64,000 nucleotides of DNA from Aliiruegeria haliotis (lineage in GTDB: Bacteria > Pseudomonadota > Alphaproteobacteria > Rhodobacterales > Rhodobacteraceae), in assembly GCF_003003255.1 (NCBI RefSeq), contig NZ_PVTD01000001.1:930001-994000 (forward strand), given 5' to 3'. A model generated the notes under the pieces. That model saw nothing but the letters and a program-made list of their open reading frames with translations, was not told where the DNA came from and ran no database searches. Made by a program: the position numbers and the translations under genes. This document shows positions 43,073 to 52,341 of this stretch, one piece after another (positions within the stretch are counted from its first letter, which is position 1; each line of letters begins with the position of its first letter).

Positions 43073-43822
43073 ATGACCGACGATGGCTTCATGGACAAGA
43101 ACAAGGTGATCTCCATGTGCGGGACCGCCGGTGCGCCGCGCGAGTTCCCGATCATGACCGAGCTTGAGACCTACTGGCGGTCGCTTCGCGGCAATCGGCT
43201 GGTGCCGTCGCGCGCGGACATCCAGCCGCGCCAGATCGGCACCAACCTCCGCTACGCCTTCGTTCTGGAGCGCCTTGCCCCGACGGTGGCGCGCTTTCGG
43301 CTTGCCGGGATGCACCTGAACCAGTTGCTGGGCATGGAGGTGCGGGGCATGCCGCTCACGTCCTTCTTCTTGCCCGATGCCCGCCAGCACGTGGGCGAGG
43401 CGCTGGACCTCGTGTTCACGGAGCCCGCCATTGCCCGATTCCGGCTGAAAGGCGACCGCGGGATCGGTAAACCTCCGCTGGAGGCACAGATGCTCCTGCT
43501 CCCGCTGAAAAGCGATATGGGAGAGGTCAGCCGTATCCTCGGGTGCCTTGCCACGCTCGGCCCGGTCGGGCGCACGCCGCGACGCTTCGACGTCGTCGAT
43601 CGGGAGATCAAGCCGCTGCTGACCACGCCGAACACGGTCCGGGGCGATGGCGAGGGCTGGGATCTGCCGCCACCACCGCCCCCTGCCGCGAAGCCCCCCA
43701 CCTCCATCCCAGGATTCGCGGAACATGCGACGGGCTATACACCGCCCGCGAAGGACGCCCGCCCGCCCCGCGTGGCGGATGGAGAGCGGCCGCGCCTTTA
43801 CCTCGTGAAATCCGACGAGTGA
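43073..43822 (+). CDS. PAS_5 (DUF1457) domain protein
   Basis: The protein has 249 residues. MTELETYWRSLRGNRLVPSRADIQPRQIGTNLRYAFVLERL, FRLAGMHLNQLLGMEVRGMPLTSFF and LLLPLKSDMGEVSRILGCL follow the PAS_5 pattern found almost only in Alphaproteobacteria. The last 80 residues are a Pro/Ala-rich, probably disordered tail. It probably senses a small ligand or redox state, but no output domain is attached. Several TTAAC motifs precede it. A second ATG lies six codons downstream (43091). Confidence 0.85.
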   Translation: MTDDGFMDKNKVISMCGTAGAPREFPIMTELETYWRSLRGNRLVPSRADIQPRQIGTNLRYAFVLERLAPTVARFRLAGMHLNQLLGMEVRGMPLTSFFLPDARQHVGEALDLVFTEPAIARFRLKGDRGIGKPPLEAQMLLLPLKSDMGEVSRILGCLATLGPVGRTPRRFDVVDREIKPLLTTPNTVRGDGEGWDLPPPPPPAAKPPTSIPGFAEHATGYTPPAKDARPPRVADGERPRLYLVKSDE

Positions 43823-43966
43823 GCCGCCCAGCCCGCGTCGAAGGTCGGCTGGGCCGCGAGCCGGCCTCCCGCCACCCGACGCCTGTTTCCGACATGGAAG
43901 GTCGCCTTTGACCATGCCCGGCATGTGCCCGCGCCAGAGGGTTGGGGAAAAGGTCCGGAGGCCCCC

Positions 43967-46387
43967 ATGAAATCAACAACCCAGGTCTGTATCATCGGTG
44001 GCGGCGTCGTTGGTTGTTCCGTCCTCTACCACCTGACCAAGCTCGGCTGGTCAGACGTGCTCCTGCTGGAGCGTTCGGAGCTGACAAGCGGATCCACCTG
44101 GCACGCCGCGGGCGGCTTTCACACCCTCAACGGCGACACCAACATGGCAGCGCTTCAGGGCTATACCATCGGGCTTTACAAGGAGTTGGAAGAGATCACA
44201 GGCATGTCCTGCGGCCTGCACCATGTCGGCGGCATCACGCTCGCGGATACCCAGGAACGGTTCGACATGCTGAAGGCGGAACGGGCAAAGCACCGCTACA
44301 TGGGATTGCACACCGAGATCCTGAGCCCGACCGAGATCCGGGACCGCGCCGAGTTGGTGAACATCGAGGGCATCGTCGGCGGCCTCTACGACCCGCTCGA
44401 CGGGCACCTCGACCCTTCGGGCACCACGCATGCCTACGCCCGGGCCGCCCGCATGGCGGGCGCCGCGATCGAAACCCATTGCATGGTCCGAGAGACCAAT
44501 CCCCGCCCCGATGGCAGTTGGGACGTTGTCACGGACAAGGGCACGATCCACGCCGAACACGTGGTCAATGCCGGCGGTCTCTGGGCGCGGGAGATCGGGG
44601 CGATGGCGGGGGTCTACCTGCCACTTCTGCCCATGGCGCACCAGTATATCGTGACCGACGACATCCCGGAAATTTACAACCGGGACAAGGAGTTCCCGCA
44701 CGTTATTGATCCGGGCGGCGAAAGCTATCTTCGGCAGGAAGGGCGCGGGCTCTGCATCGGGTTCTACGAACAGCCATGCGAGGCCTGGTCGGTCGATGGC
44801 ACACCCTGGGATTTCGGCCACGAGTTGCTGAACGACCAGTTCGAAAAGATCGAGGACAGCATCGCCTTCGCCTACCGCCGCTTTCCGGTTCTGGAGCGCG
44901 CCGGTGTGAAATCGGTGATCCACGGACCCTTCACTTTCGCACCAGATGGCAATCCATTGGTCGGCCCGGTGCCGGGGTTGCGCAACTACTGGTCCGCCTG
45001 CGCGGTGATGGCCGGATTCAGCCAGGGTGGCGGCGTCGGGCTGACCCTCGCGCAATGGATGATCGACGGCCAGCCGGACCAGAACACCTTCGCGCTCGAC
45101 GTTGCCCGCTACGGCAAGTGGACGACGCCGGGCTACACCGTTCCCAAGGTGATCGAGAATTACCAGAACCGGTTTTCCGTCAGTTTCCCGAACGAGGAAC
45201 TCCCTGCCGCGCGCCCCTTCCGCACGACGCAGATGTACGACATCTTCAAGGGCATGAACGCGGTCTTCGGTCAGCAATACGGGCTTGAGGTGGTCAACTA
45301 CTTTGCCCTGCCCGGGGATGCGCCCTACGAAACACCGACCTTCCGACGTTCCAACGCCTGGGAAGCCGTCCGGCAGGAGGTCATGGCCGTCCGCGAGGCG
45401 GTGGGCATCAACGAGACCCAAAACTTCGGCAAGTTCCGGGTGACCGGGCCGAATGCCCGCGCCTGGCTGAACCGGATCATGGCGGGGCGTATTCCAACGC
45501 CCGGGCGGCTGTCGCTGACACCGATGCTGGAGCCATCCGGTCGTCTTGTCGGCGATTTCACCGTGTCCTGCCTTGCGGAGGGCGATTTCCAGCTCACCGC
45601 TTCCTATGGCAGCCAAGACTATCACCTGCGCTGGTTCGAACAGCATCTGGAAAGCCAGAGCGGGGTGCGAATCCGCAATGTCTCCGACCGCCGCACGGGA
45701 TTTCAGATCGCCGGGCCGAACGCGCGGGAGCTGCTGAGCCGTGTCACACGAACGGATGTTTCGGCAGAGGCATTCCGCTTCATGGATGTGAAACGCATGA
45801 CGATCGGAATGGCGGATTGCATCGTGCAGCGTGTCTCCTACACCGGGGACCTAGGCTACGAGATCTTCACCGCGCCGGAGAGCCAGCGCCACCTGTGGCA
45901 TCGCCTGACAGTGGCCGGCAGCGACCTTGGCCTGCGGCCCTTCGGGATGCGGGCAATGATGTCGCTGCGGCTGGACAAGGGGTTTGGCTCATGGCTGCGC
46001 GAGTTCTCCCCCGACTACACAGCGGCTGAAACCGGGTTGGATCGCTTCATTTCCTGGAAGAAGCCGGACGATTTCATCGGCCGCGCGGCGGCAGAGGCCG
46101 AGCGGGCCTCCGGGCCGAAGCGGCGCCTGTGCACCTTCCTCGTCGAGGCCATCAACGCCGACGTGGTGGCCTACGAGCCGATCTGGCTCGACGGAGAGGT
46201 GGTCGGCTTCTGCACGTCCGGCGGGTTTTCCCACTATGCCAATAAATCCATCGCAATCGGATTCGTGCCGACAGAAAGGATCGAGGACGGCCTCAGGGTC
46301 GAGATCGAGATCCTGGGCGACATGCGCCCGGCAACACTCTACTCACAACCGCTGTTCGACGGGGACGGCGCAAGAATGCGCGGCTGA
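43967..46387 (+). CDS. dimethylglycine/sarcosine dehydrogenase-like flavoprotein with GcvT domain
   Basis: The protein has 806 residues. The N-terminal DAO domain has VCIIGGGVVGCSVLYHLTKLG for FAD, and the segment SGSTWHAAGG with His46 is the position of covalent FAD attachment in DMGDH. VNAAGGLWA-like VNAGGLWAREIG follows. From about residue 430 there is a linker and then a GcvT/aminomethyltransferase-type folate-binding domain (FGKFRVTGPNARAWLNRIMAG; SYTGDLGYEIFTAPE; KGFGSWLREFSPDYTAAETGLDRFI). It should demethylate an N-methylated glycine and pass the C1 unit to tetrahydrofolate. The ATG at 43967 follows TCCGGAGG. The exact substrate is unresolved. Confidence 0.88.
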   Translation: MKSTTQVCIIGGGVVGCSVLYHLTKLGWSDVLLLERSELTSGSTWHAAGGFHTLNGDTNMAALQGYTIGLYKELEEITGMSCGLHHVGGITLADTQERFDMLKAERAKHRYMGLHTEILSPTEIRDRAELVNIEGIVGGLYDPLDGHLDPSGTTHAYARAARMAGAAIETHCMVRETNPRPDGSWDVVTDKGTIHAEHVVNAGGLWAREIGAMAGVYLPLLPMAHQYIVTDDIPEIYNRDKEFPHVIDPGGESYLRQEGRGLCIGFYEQPCEAWSVDGTPWDFGHELLNDQFEKIEDSIAFAYRRFPVLERAGVKSVIHGPFTFAPDGNPLVGPVPGLRNYWSACAVMAGFSQGGGVGLTLAQWMIDGQPDQNTFALDVARYGKWTTPGYTVPKVIENYQNRFSVSFPNEELPAARPFRTTQMYDIFKGMNAVFGQQYGLEVVNYFALPGDAPYETPTFRRSNAWEAVRQEVMAVREAVGINETQNFGKFRVTGPNARAWLNRIMAGRIPTPGRLSLTPMLEPSGRLVGDFTVSCLAEGDFQLTASYGSQDYHLRWFEQHLESQSGVRIRNVSDRRTGFQIAGPNARELLSRVTRTDVSAEAFRFMDVKRMTIGMADCIVQRVSYTGDLGYEIFTAPESQRHLWHRLTVAGSDLGLRPFGMRAMMSLRLDKGFGSWLREFSPDYTAAETGLDRFISWKKPDDFIGRAAAEAERASGPKRRLCTFLVEAINADVVAYEPIWLDGEVVGFCTSGGFSHYANKSIAIGFVPTERIEDGLRVEIEILGDMRPATLYSQPLFDGDGARMRG

Positions 46388-46490
46388 GATCTGTACGGGT
46401 GGCGTTGCAAGGCAGCCGCCATAAGAGCACCGGCACGCCGGGGACGGACGGCGAGCAGGACGCCCGCCCCCTGTGCGCCAAGCAGGCGTA

Positions 46491-46853
46491 TCAGTGGAAC
46501 CGACGGGCCCCGGCCTGCTTCGGCGGTGTTGGGTTAAGGTAGAGGCGACCATCCTCGGGTGACACCCGGCCAGCCTGCACGATCCCCGCGGGCGCGTGCC
46601 TCCGGTCGCCGGTCCCAAGCATGACCCGTACGAGTCGCCCGCCCTGTCCACGCGGACCGATGGAGAGCCAGTGCACGGCAGCCATGGCGCCCTGCCCGGC
46701 GAGGTGCATCCTGTCCCCCGGACGGAGCCGTTCGACCGGAATCCGGCCCTTGTCGGTATCGATGAACACTCCGACCGGAAGGGTCACACAGGGACCTTGC
46801 GGAGCCGTGCCATCTGCCGGCCGCGCTGCGGTCGGGGTGAATTCTGCTGCCAT
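46491..46853 (-). CDS. short, degenerate Hint-domain protein
   Basis: The protein has 120 residues. FIDTDKGRIPVERLRPGDRMHLAGQG aligns with the start of the Hint_2 domain of the large RTX protein 300 bases away (PRGEKPVEELCVGDKIITRDNG). The catalytic Cys position, which begins CFTPGT in that protein, appears to be Thr or Leu here, so it cannot self-cleave in the usual way. Most of the rest of the Hint domain is missing. The start at 46853 follows GAGGCAGGC; the open frame continues to 46946. It could be a pseudogene or a non-catalytic scaffold. Confidence 0.6.
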   Translation of the reverse strand: MAAEFTPTAARPADGTAPQGPCVTLPVGVFIDTDKGRIPVERLRPGDRMHLAGQGAMAAVHWLSIGPRGQGGRLVRVMLGTGDRRHAPAGIVQAGRVSPEDGRLYLNPTPPKQAGARRFH

Positions 46854-47068
46854 GCCTGCCTCGTCAGCCTCTGTTCTCGGGCCGTGTAGGTCGACCTTAG
46901 CGGGTCGGATTCCGGGTTGGCATCGCAGGGCCGGATCTGGCTGCATTTATCCACAGGGTGAGTCATATTTGGCACCCTTCGATTCAGAACCAACGAAGTG
47001 TAGCCCACCGGACTCATTGACAAAAAAATGAAAAATCCGGTCACCGCCGCATCCGTTTCCGGCTTCAC

Positions 47069-47100
47069 AAAAAAAGGGGGAGCGCGTCCGCTCCCCCTTT
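47069..47100 (-). terminator. Rho-independent terminator of the RTX/Hint gene
   Basis: On the minus strand, AAAGGGGGAGCG and CGCTCCCCCTTT form a perfect 12-bp stem with a 4-base loop (47085-47088), followed by seven T in total. It lies about 40 bases beyond the stop codon. Confidence 0.93.
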
Positions 47101-47137
47101 CGCCCCCCCACCGGGTGCCCCCACCCGGGCTGCATTC

Positions 47138-50100
47138 CTATTGCGCCAGCAACACCGCCTCGTGGCTCTTGAGCGTGCGACGGGCGGCAACGTAGTTCCC
47201 GAGCCCCTCGCGGGTGTTCAGCTCCGGGAAGATCTCCAGGATCTCCAGTCGCTGCGCATTGCCGATACCGTTCAGCGTGTAGTCGCCGGGCTGGAAACTC
47301 TCCGTCCAGGCGCCGTCGGCCAGAACGACCTCGTGCTGGTCGAACATGAAGTGGATGTAGGTCGTATTCAGCGCGTTCAGGCGCAGGATGGACTTGTGAT
47401 CCACAAGGTGCTTGGCCGCGACCAGGACCTCATGCTCCTCGAAATAGAGCGAGGTTCGGTCGTTGGCGACCAGCATGCGGTGGTTCGGTGACACCATCAT
47501 GTCCCGCTCCGGCAGACCGTCGCCCAACGAACCGGCCTTGATCAGGACGGGTTGCAGGTGCGGAACCTGCGCCAGCTTGCCGTGATCGAGGTTCTTCTGG
47601 CCGTACCAGCGGATCTCCTGAATCCCGTTGTCGCGGGTTATGATCTTGTCGCCAACACACAACTCCTCCACCGGCTTCTCGCCGCGCGGCGTCGCGATGC
47701 GGGTTCCCGGCGTGAAGCACGGAATGATGCTCTCGATTTCCGAGAACTCGGCCTCCCCGATGACGTTTCCACCCGGCGCATCGAAGAAGGTGATCGTGCC
47801 GGATTCCGTGCTGGGGTCGTCGCCGGTCCAGTTGACCTTCAGCGGTCCGCCGTATCCCGACAGGTCGATCGTATCGAAATCGTTGCCCGACTCACCGCCG
47901 CGGATGATGTCGCCGGTGATGCCGAAGGGGTTCGGCGTACTGGCCGGCCCGACACCGGTGAAGGTGTCCTGATCGGCTCCACCGAACGCGACGTCGATAT
48001 CGTCATCACTCCCCAGGTCGATCTGATCGTTTCCGGCATCGCCAAAGACAACGTCACTGCCCTCCCCGGCTTCGATGATGTCATCGCCCGGGTCGGTGTT
48101 GATGTCATCGGGCGCGTCGGCATCACCGCCAGCGATCACGTCATTGCCGGCACCGCCAATCAGGGTGTCGTTGCCGAGCCCGCCGACAATCGTGTCATCG
48201 CCGATACCGCCATCAAGCCTGTCGTCGCCCAGTTCGCCGCGAAGTTCGTCATCGCCGTCCTCGCCGATGATCGCATCGTTGCCCTCCTCGCCGACCAGCA
48301 AGTCGTTCCCGGAGCCGCCTTCGATCGTATCGTCCCCGGCTCCACCAAAGACAAAGTCGTTGCCGATGCCGGACTGGATCGTGTCCCGCCCCTCGTAGCC
48401 GAGCACAACATCGTCATTTCCACCGAGCCCCGGCAGTGACGATCCGTCATCGATCTGGTCGCCGTCTACATCGACGAAAGTACCGTCCATGGCGTCGTCG
48501 CCATTGGTGCCGTCGACCACGCCGGGAGTCGGAACGATCGGTGGATCCTGGACATCCTGAACGCTGCGCGGGCTTGGCGCAGGCGGAACCGGATCGGGCT
48601 CCGGAATGACGTAGGTGATTTCCTCGACATTCTCGAACGTCGCCTGGCTGACCGGCTCGTCGCTGGCGAAATCGAGGAAGTTCACCGTGCCGGATGTCTT
48701 GGTCGCGTCGTCGAATTCGATGATCGCGGGACCGGACAGAACCATGGTGTCATGGCCGTCGCCGCCGTCCACATGATCCCCGGAATCGACATCGACAAAT
48801 AGGTCCTCGCCATCGCCGCCGTCCTGGTGATCGCCTCCTTCGCCACCAACGATGACGTCGTCGCCTTCACCGCCAGCGATCATGTCGTCACCTTCGCCGC
48901 CAAAGATGATGTCGCCGTCAGCGCCACCGTCGATGCTGTCGTCGCCGCTGCCGCCGCCGATCAGGTCGCGGCCGGTTCCGCCGTCGATCGTGTCGTCGCC
49001 CGCGCCGCCGGCGATCAGGTCCGTATCGGCCCCACCATCGAGCGTGTCATCGCCTTGACGCCCGAGCAGCACATCTTCGCCGTCGCCACCGTAGAGCGTA
49101 TCCTCGTCGATCCCACCATCGATCAGGTCGTCCCCGCCATCGCCGTAGATCGTGTCGTCGTCGTCCTGACCGTAGATCTCGTCGTCACCGTCACCGCCGT
49201 GGATGACATCCATGCCGTTGTTCTGCACCGGATCCGGGCCGAGCGGGTTGGAGCCATCGTCGGGGATGTTCAGCGGATCGAGATCGGGGTTCGGACCCAG
49301 ACCACCATAGATCAGGTCGTCGCCCTTGCCGCCACTGATCTCGTCGGAGCCTTCGCCACCAATGATCGTGTCGTCGCCATCGCCACCGAGGACGGTGTCC
49401 GCGTCGATCCCGGCGTCGATGATGTCGTCGCCTTCACCGCCATCCACAAAGTCGGCATCGTCGCCGGTCGAAACCACGTCGTCACCGGAACCGGCATAGA
49501 CCACGTCCTTGTCGTTGTTTGGATCGACATCGCCCGGCACGGCCGGAAGCACGCCGTAGCCGGGGAAGTCCAGATCGGTCCAGGGCGCGCTGCCGGAGGT
49601 GTCGATCACGTCATCGCCGGACCCGCCATACACCGTATCTGAGCCGTCGCCGCCGGTGATCGTGTCGTCGCCCCCCTCACCGAAGATCGTGTCGTCACCG
49701 GCACCACCGTCGAGCGTGTCATCGCCTACGGCGCTGTCGTCAATCGGCGGCGTAGAGCCGTAGTCGACATGGGCATTGTCGAACCGCGCGCCGGATTCGC
49801 CGAGGTCCACCTTGATCAGGACGTCGTTGAAGTCCTGATCCCCCTGGTTGAACATGTCCTCGAAAGCGACCGTCACCGCGCCGGTGTCGGGATCGATTTC
49901 CCAGAGCTTCGTATGCTCCACGCCATCGGAGTTCAGATCGACATTGTCGCCATAGCCCGACGACACGAAGGTGCCGTCCGGGCTGATGATCCCGACCCCG
50001 ACGATGCAGCCGGGTTCGACGTCGTAGTCCCACGAATGGGGCGGCTGCACATCGAAGATGCTCTCCGTCAGCACCTCAAGGTTGCCGATCTCGCCGGTTT

Positions 50101-50920
50101 CGGGATCGATCGTATAGGCGAAAATGCCGTTCGGGTAAGAGACCGTGTAGCCGTAGACCAGCGTGATTTCGACCGCGCTGTTCTCGCCGAAATTGCTGTC
50201 GCCGTAGATCGTGTCGTCGCCTTCTCCGCCCAACACGGTGTCGTCACCGGCGCCGGCAAGGACGATATCGTCCTGCGGACCCTCGCCGGGCAGGATGGCA
50301 TCGTTGTTGTCGATCCGGTCGCCCTGCGGGTCGCCGGCATAGGCAATGTCGATCACGTCGTTGTCGTCGGTGCCCTGAACATAGCCGTCAGGGCCACAGC
50401 CCTCGTCGCCGTCGTCGTCGCAAGGCTCGCAGGGATCATCGAGATCGATGTCGTAGCACAGGTTATCAATGGCTCCGGAGCCGCACAGCACGACCTCCAT
50501 TGAGCAGACCCCCTCGATGCCGATATCGACCGAGGCCTGGCCATTGTCGCCGGTCACGGGAACCGCTACCTCGCCGAGCAGATTGCCATCGGCGTCGTAG
50601 CACAGGACTTTGCCGGCCTCCTCGATATCCAGCACATCAAGGCTTTTTACGTCCGACGGTTCGTCGAATTCAAAGAGGAAGCTCCCACCCCCGGAATTGT
50701 CGTCCGGATCGGAGCTGTCGCCGTCCTCGGAAATGATCAACACGTTGCAGAGGTTGTCGGTGGCCAGATCATCGTCGCCGCCGGTCGGATTGGCGGTATC
50801 GAACACCATGACCGGCTTTCCCGATGATCCGGAGGAAATCGTCACGCCCTTGGACTGGTATTGATCGGTGACGACATCTCCTGTTGCCAGCTCGTCGAAT
50901 GTCAAAAGTACGTTGATCAT
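47138..50920 (-). CDS. large RTX-type calcium-binding protein with DUF4114-like and C-terminal Hint_2 domains
   Basis: The protein has 1,260 residues and is very acidic. It has no Sec signal peptide, as expected for type I secretion. Residues 1-180 are an N-terminal domain of unknown family with paired cysteines. Residues about 250-375 resemble DUF4114 (GDQDFNDVLIKVDLG). Two blocks of glycine-aspartate nonapeptides (GGxGxDxhx, about 395-770 and 855-1030) form calcium-binding beta-rolls. From Cys1068 (PCFTPGTRIATPRGE) to about residue 1215 is a Hint_2 domain, with SPNHRMLV and DQHEVVLADGAWTESFQPG. The ribosome site TAGGAGGCGG precedes the ATG. No secretion genes are adjacent. A surface or matrix protein is likely. 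Confidence 0.88.
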   Translation of the reverse strand: MINVLLTFDELATGDVVTDQYQSKGVTISSGSSGKPVMVFDTANPTGGDDDLATDNLCNVLIISEDGDSSDPDDNSGGGSFLFEFDEPSDVKSLDVLDIEEAGKVLCYDADGNLLGEVAVPVTGDNGQASVDIGIEGVCSMEVVLCGSGAIDNLCYDIDLDDPCEPCDDDGDEGCGPDGYVQGTDDNDVIDIAYAGDPQGDRIDNNDAILPGEGPQDDIVLAGAGDDTVLGGEGDDTIYGDSNFGENSAVEITLVYGYTVSYPNGIFAYTIDPETGEIGNLEVLTESIFDVQPPHSWDYDVEPGCIVGVGIISPDGTFVSSGYGDNVDLNSDGVEHTKLWEIDPDTGAVTVAFEDMFNQGDQDFNDVLIKVDLGESGARFDNAHVDYGSTPPIDDSAVGDDTLDGGAGDDTIFGEGGDDTITGGDGSDTVYGGSGDDVIDTSGSAPWTDLDFPGYGVLPAVPGDVDPNNDKDVVYAGSGDDVVSTGDDADFVDGGEGDDIIDAGIDADTVLGGDGDDTIIGGEGSDEISGGKGDDLIYGGLGPNPDLDPLNIPDDGSNPLGPDPVQNNGMDVIHGGDGDDEIYGQDDDDTIYGDGGDDLIDGGIDEDTLYGGDGEDVLLGRQGDDTLDGGADTDLIAGGAGDDTIDGGTGRDLIGGGSGDDSIDGGADGDIIFGGEGDDMIAGGEGDDVIVGGEGGDHQDGGDGEDLFVDVDSGDHVDGGDGHDTMVLSGPAIIEFDDATKTSGTVNFLDFASDEPVSQATFENVEEITYVIPEPDPVPPAPSPRSVQDVQDPPIVPTPGVVDGTNGDDAMDGTFVDVDGDQIDDGSSLPGLGGNDDVVLGYEGRDTIQSGIGNDFVFGGAGDDTIEGGSGNDLLVGEEGNDAIIGEDGDDELRGELGDDRLDGGIGDDTIVGGLGNDTLIGGAGNDVIAGGDADAPDDINTDPGDDIIEAGEGSDVVFGDAGNDQIDLGSDDDIDVAFGGADQDTFTGVGPASTPNPFGITGDIIRGGESGNDFDTIDLSGYGGPLKVNWTGDDPSTESGTITFFDAPGGNVIGEAEFSEIESIIPCFTPGTRIATPRGEKPVEELCVGDKIITRDNGIQEIRWYGQKNLDHGKLAQVPHLQPVLIKAGSLGDGLPERDMMVSPNHRMLVANDRTSLYFEEHEVLVAAKHLVDHKSILRLNALNTTYIHFMFDQHEVVLADGAWTESFQPGDYTLNGIGNAQRLEILEIFPELNTREGLGNYVAARRTLKSHEAVLLAQ

Positions 50921-51794
50921 CGCCGCCTCCTAATGGGTCCGCCGCGGGGCCGCGGCATAACCGACCCGGGACTAGTTTCACAAAACACTTGCCCAGCACC
51001 TATTGCCCGCAGACGAGACCAGCCCCGGCGTGCGCCGGTGAGCGTGGATCCTGTCGTCCTTGTGGTTGCCATGTGGCGGCATCCCCTGCAGCGGTTTCGA
51101 TCACGAGGAGCAATGACGCGACCACCAAGCGGCTCGCACACGCGCCTTGCCAGAAGCTGAGGGAAGAAGAGGTGACCACAAGGTGGTCGTCATGCACCCG
51201 CGTCCGTCGAAACCTTTCGGTTTCGACGGCGGGTTGCAACGTACCCAACGCACTCGTACTCGCACGAGCGCCGCACCATATCTTCATCCATAACAAACAG
51301 CGTTACGGCATTGTGTGCGGCCGCCCCCGTGGCCCACAGACATCGCCCCCCAGTTGGGCAAGAACAGGTATACCGCGCCGAAACCGATCCAAGGAAGCGA
51401 AAATTGTTCGAAAAAGGGCGGTGACATGGCAGAAGCGCTCAATCGCGCCCGATTTGTTAACGACGATTGCGAAATACCCTCAGGTCATTGTTTCCACTTG
51501 AGAACCTTTCGGCGCAGAGAGTTACGCTGGGTTAATTTTCCAGAGGATCAACGATTGCTAACAATGGGAAAATTGCGCGACCATCGGTAGATCGATAGCG
51601 CCGACGAATTCGTTTCGATTTCGTGGACAATCTGCGGTGCCTGTCTCCGCAGGCCCGCGTTAACCGCTTGTCCGAAAATGGCAGAAATGTGGCGCGACTC
51701 CGGTTCTCAATCCTGCACCAATCCGGAAGATTCCCGGAAAATTGTCCGGAACCGCGGACCGAATCTGCCCGGCACAGACCCGAATCAGCAAAAG
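50921..51794. other. 874-base intergenic region upstream of the RTX/Hint gene
   Basis: No supported gene was found. The half nearer trmO (about 51400-51680) is less GC-rich and holds several TTAAC motifs. An 11-bp perfect hairpin lies at 51204-51229. The region is much longer than needed for a simple promoter. Confidence 0.45.
51204..51229. repeat. 11-bp perfect inverted repeat, 4-base loop
   Basis: CCGTCGAAACC (51204-51214) is inverted at 51219-51229 (GGTTTCGACGG) around TTTC. No T-run follows on either strand, so it is not a standard terminator. Confidence 0.75.
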
Positions 51795-52313
51795 CTACGC
51801 GAGTGCTGTCACAAGCTCGGTCCCTGCCGGCGTGTCGACACTCGGCAACCATGGCTTCATGTCGATGAGCGGAGTCATGTCGAAGCAGTCGATGGCGTCG
51901 ATCCCGATCATTCCGGCTGCCGGATCGAGGGACGTGATCGTCACGGCCGACATGGCCACCGGGTTCGGACGGTTTGGGGAGCGCAGCGCGAAGGTCCCGC
52001 GCGGCGCCTGCACATGGCGGGGCATTTGCTGGATCAGGTCGCGCCGCGCCTGGTTCATCCAGTAGAGCAGCATCACAGGCTGGCCTACCCGCAGCCCGGT
52101 CAGACCGTCCGCATATCCCTTTGCAAGGTCGATCCGCGCACCCTGCCCAGCTTCGCGCGCTTTGCCGATGTTCTTGGGGCAGTCGCCGCGGCGCCAGGGT
52201 GTGCGGATTGTCCCGATAAAGGCGAGCGTGGCGTCGCCAGACTCCGCTGGGTCGAAATCGAGCAGTTTCTCGCCCTCGCGGATCGGAGGGATATCGCCGT
52301 GCACATCGCTCAT
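51795..52313 (-). CDS. trmO: TrmO-type tRNA m6t6A methyltransferase
   Basis: The protein has 172 residues. IGTIRTPWRRGDCPKN starts the UPF0066/YaeB barrel. PRGTFALRSPNRPNPVAMSAV is the SAM-binding signature (R-S-P-x-R-P-N-P), and GIDAIDCFDMTPLIDMKPW is the D-x-T-P-L-(I/L)-D-(I/M)-K-P motif. Family members N6-methylate t6A37 of certain tRNAs. It starts 28 bases after the batD-like stop codon and may be the last gene of that operon. Confidence 0.88.
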   Translation of the reverse strand: MSDVHGDIPPIREGEKLLDFDPAESGDATLAFIGTIRTPWRRGDCPKNIGKAREAGQGARIDLAKGYADGLTGLRVGQPVMLLYWMNQARRDLIQQMPRHVQAPRGTFALRSPNRPNPVAMSAVTITSLDPAAGMIGIDAIDCFDMTPLIDMKPWLPSVDTPAGTELVTALA

Positions 52314-52341
52314 GGGGGTCTCCTGCCTCTGGTCCCGAATC

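Noticed and set aside
43823-43966. Possible glycine or other riboswitch ahead of the DMGDH-like gene
   Set aside because: Only one simple inverted repeat (GCCCAGCC/GGCTGGGC) is present; no conserved aptamer core was seen.
47900-50350. Dense short repeats resembling a repeat array or CRISPR
   Set aside because: The periodicity is 27 bases with degenerate codons and encodes GGxGxDxxx nonapeptides of the RTX protein; there are no unique spacers.
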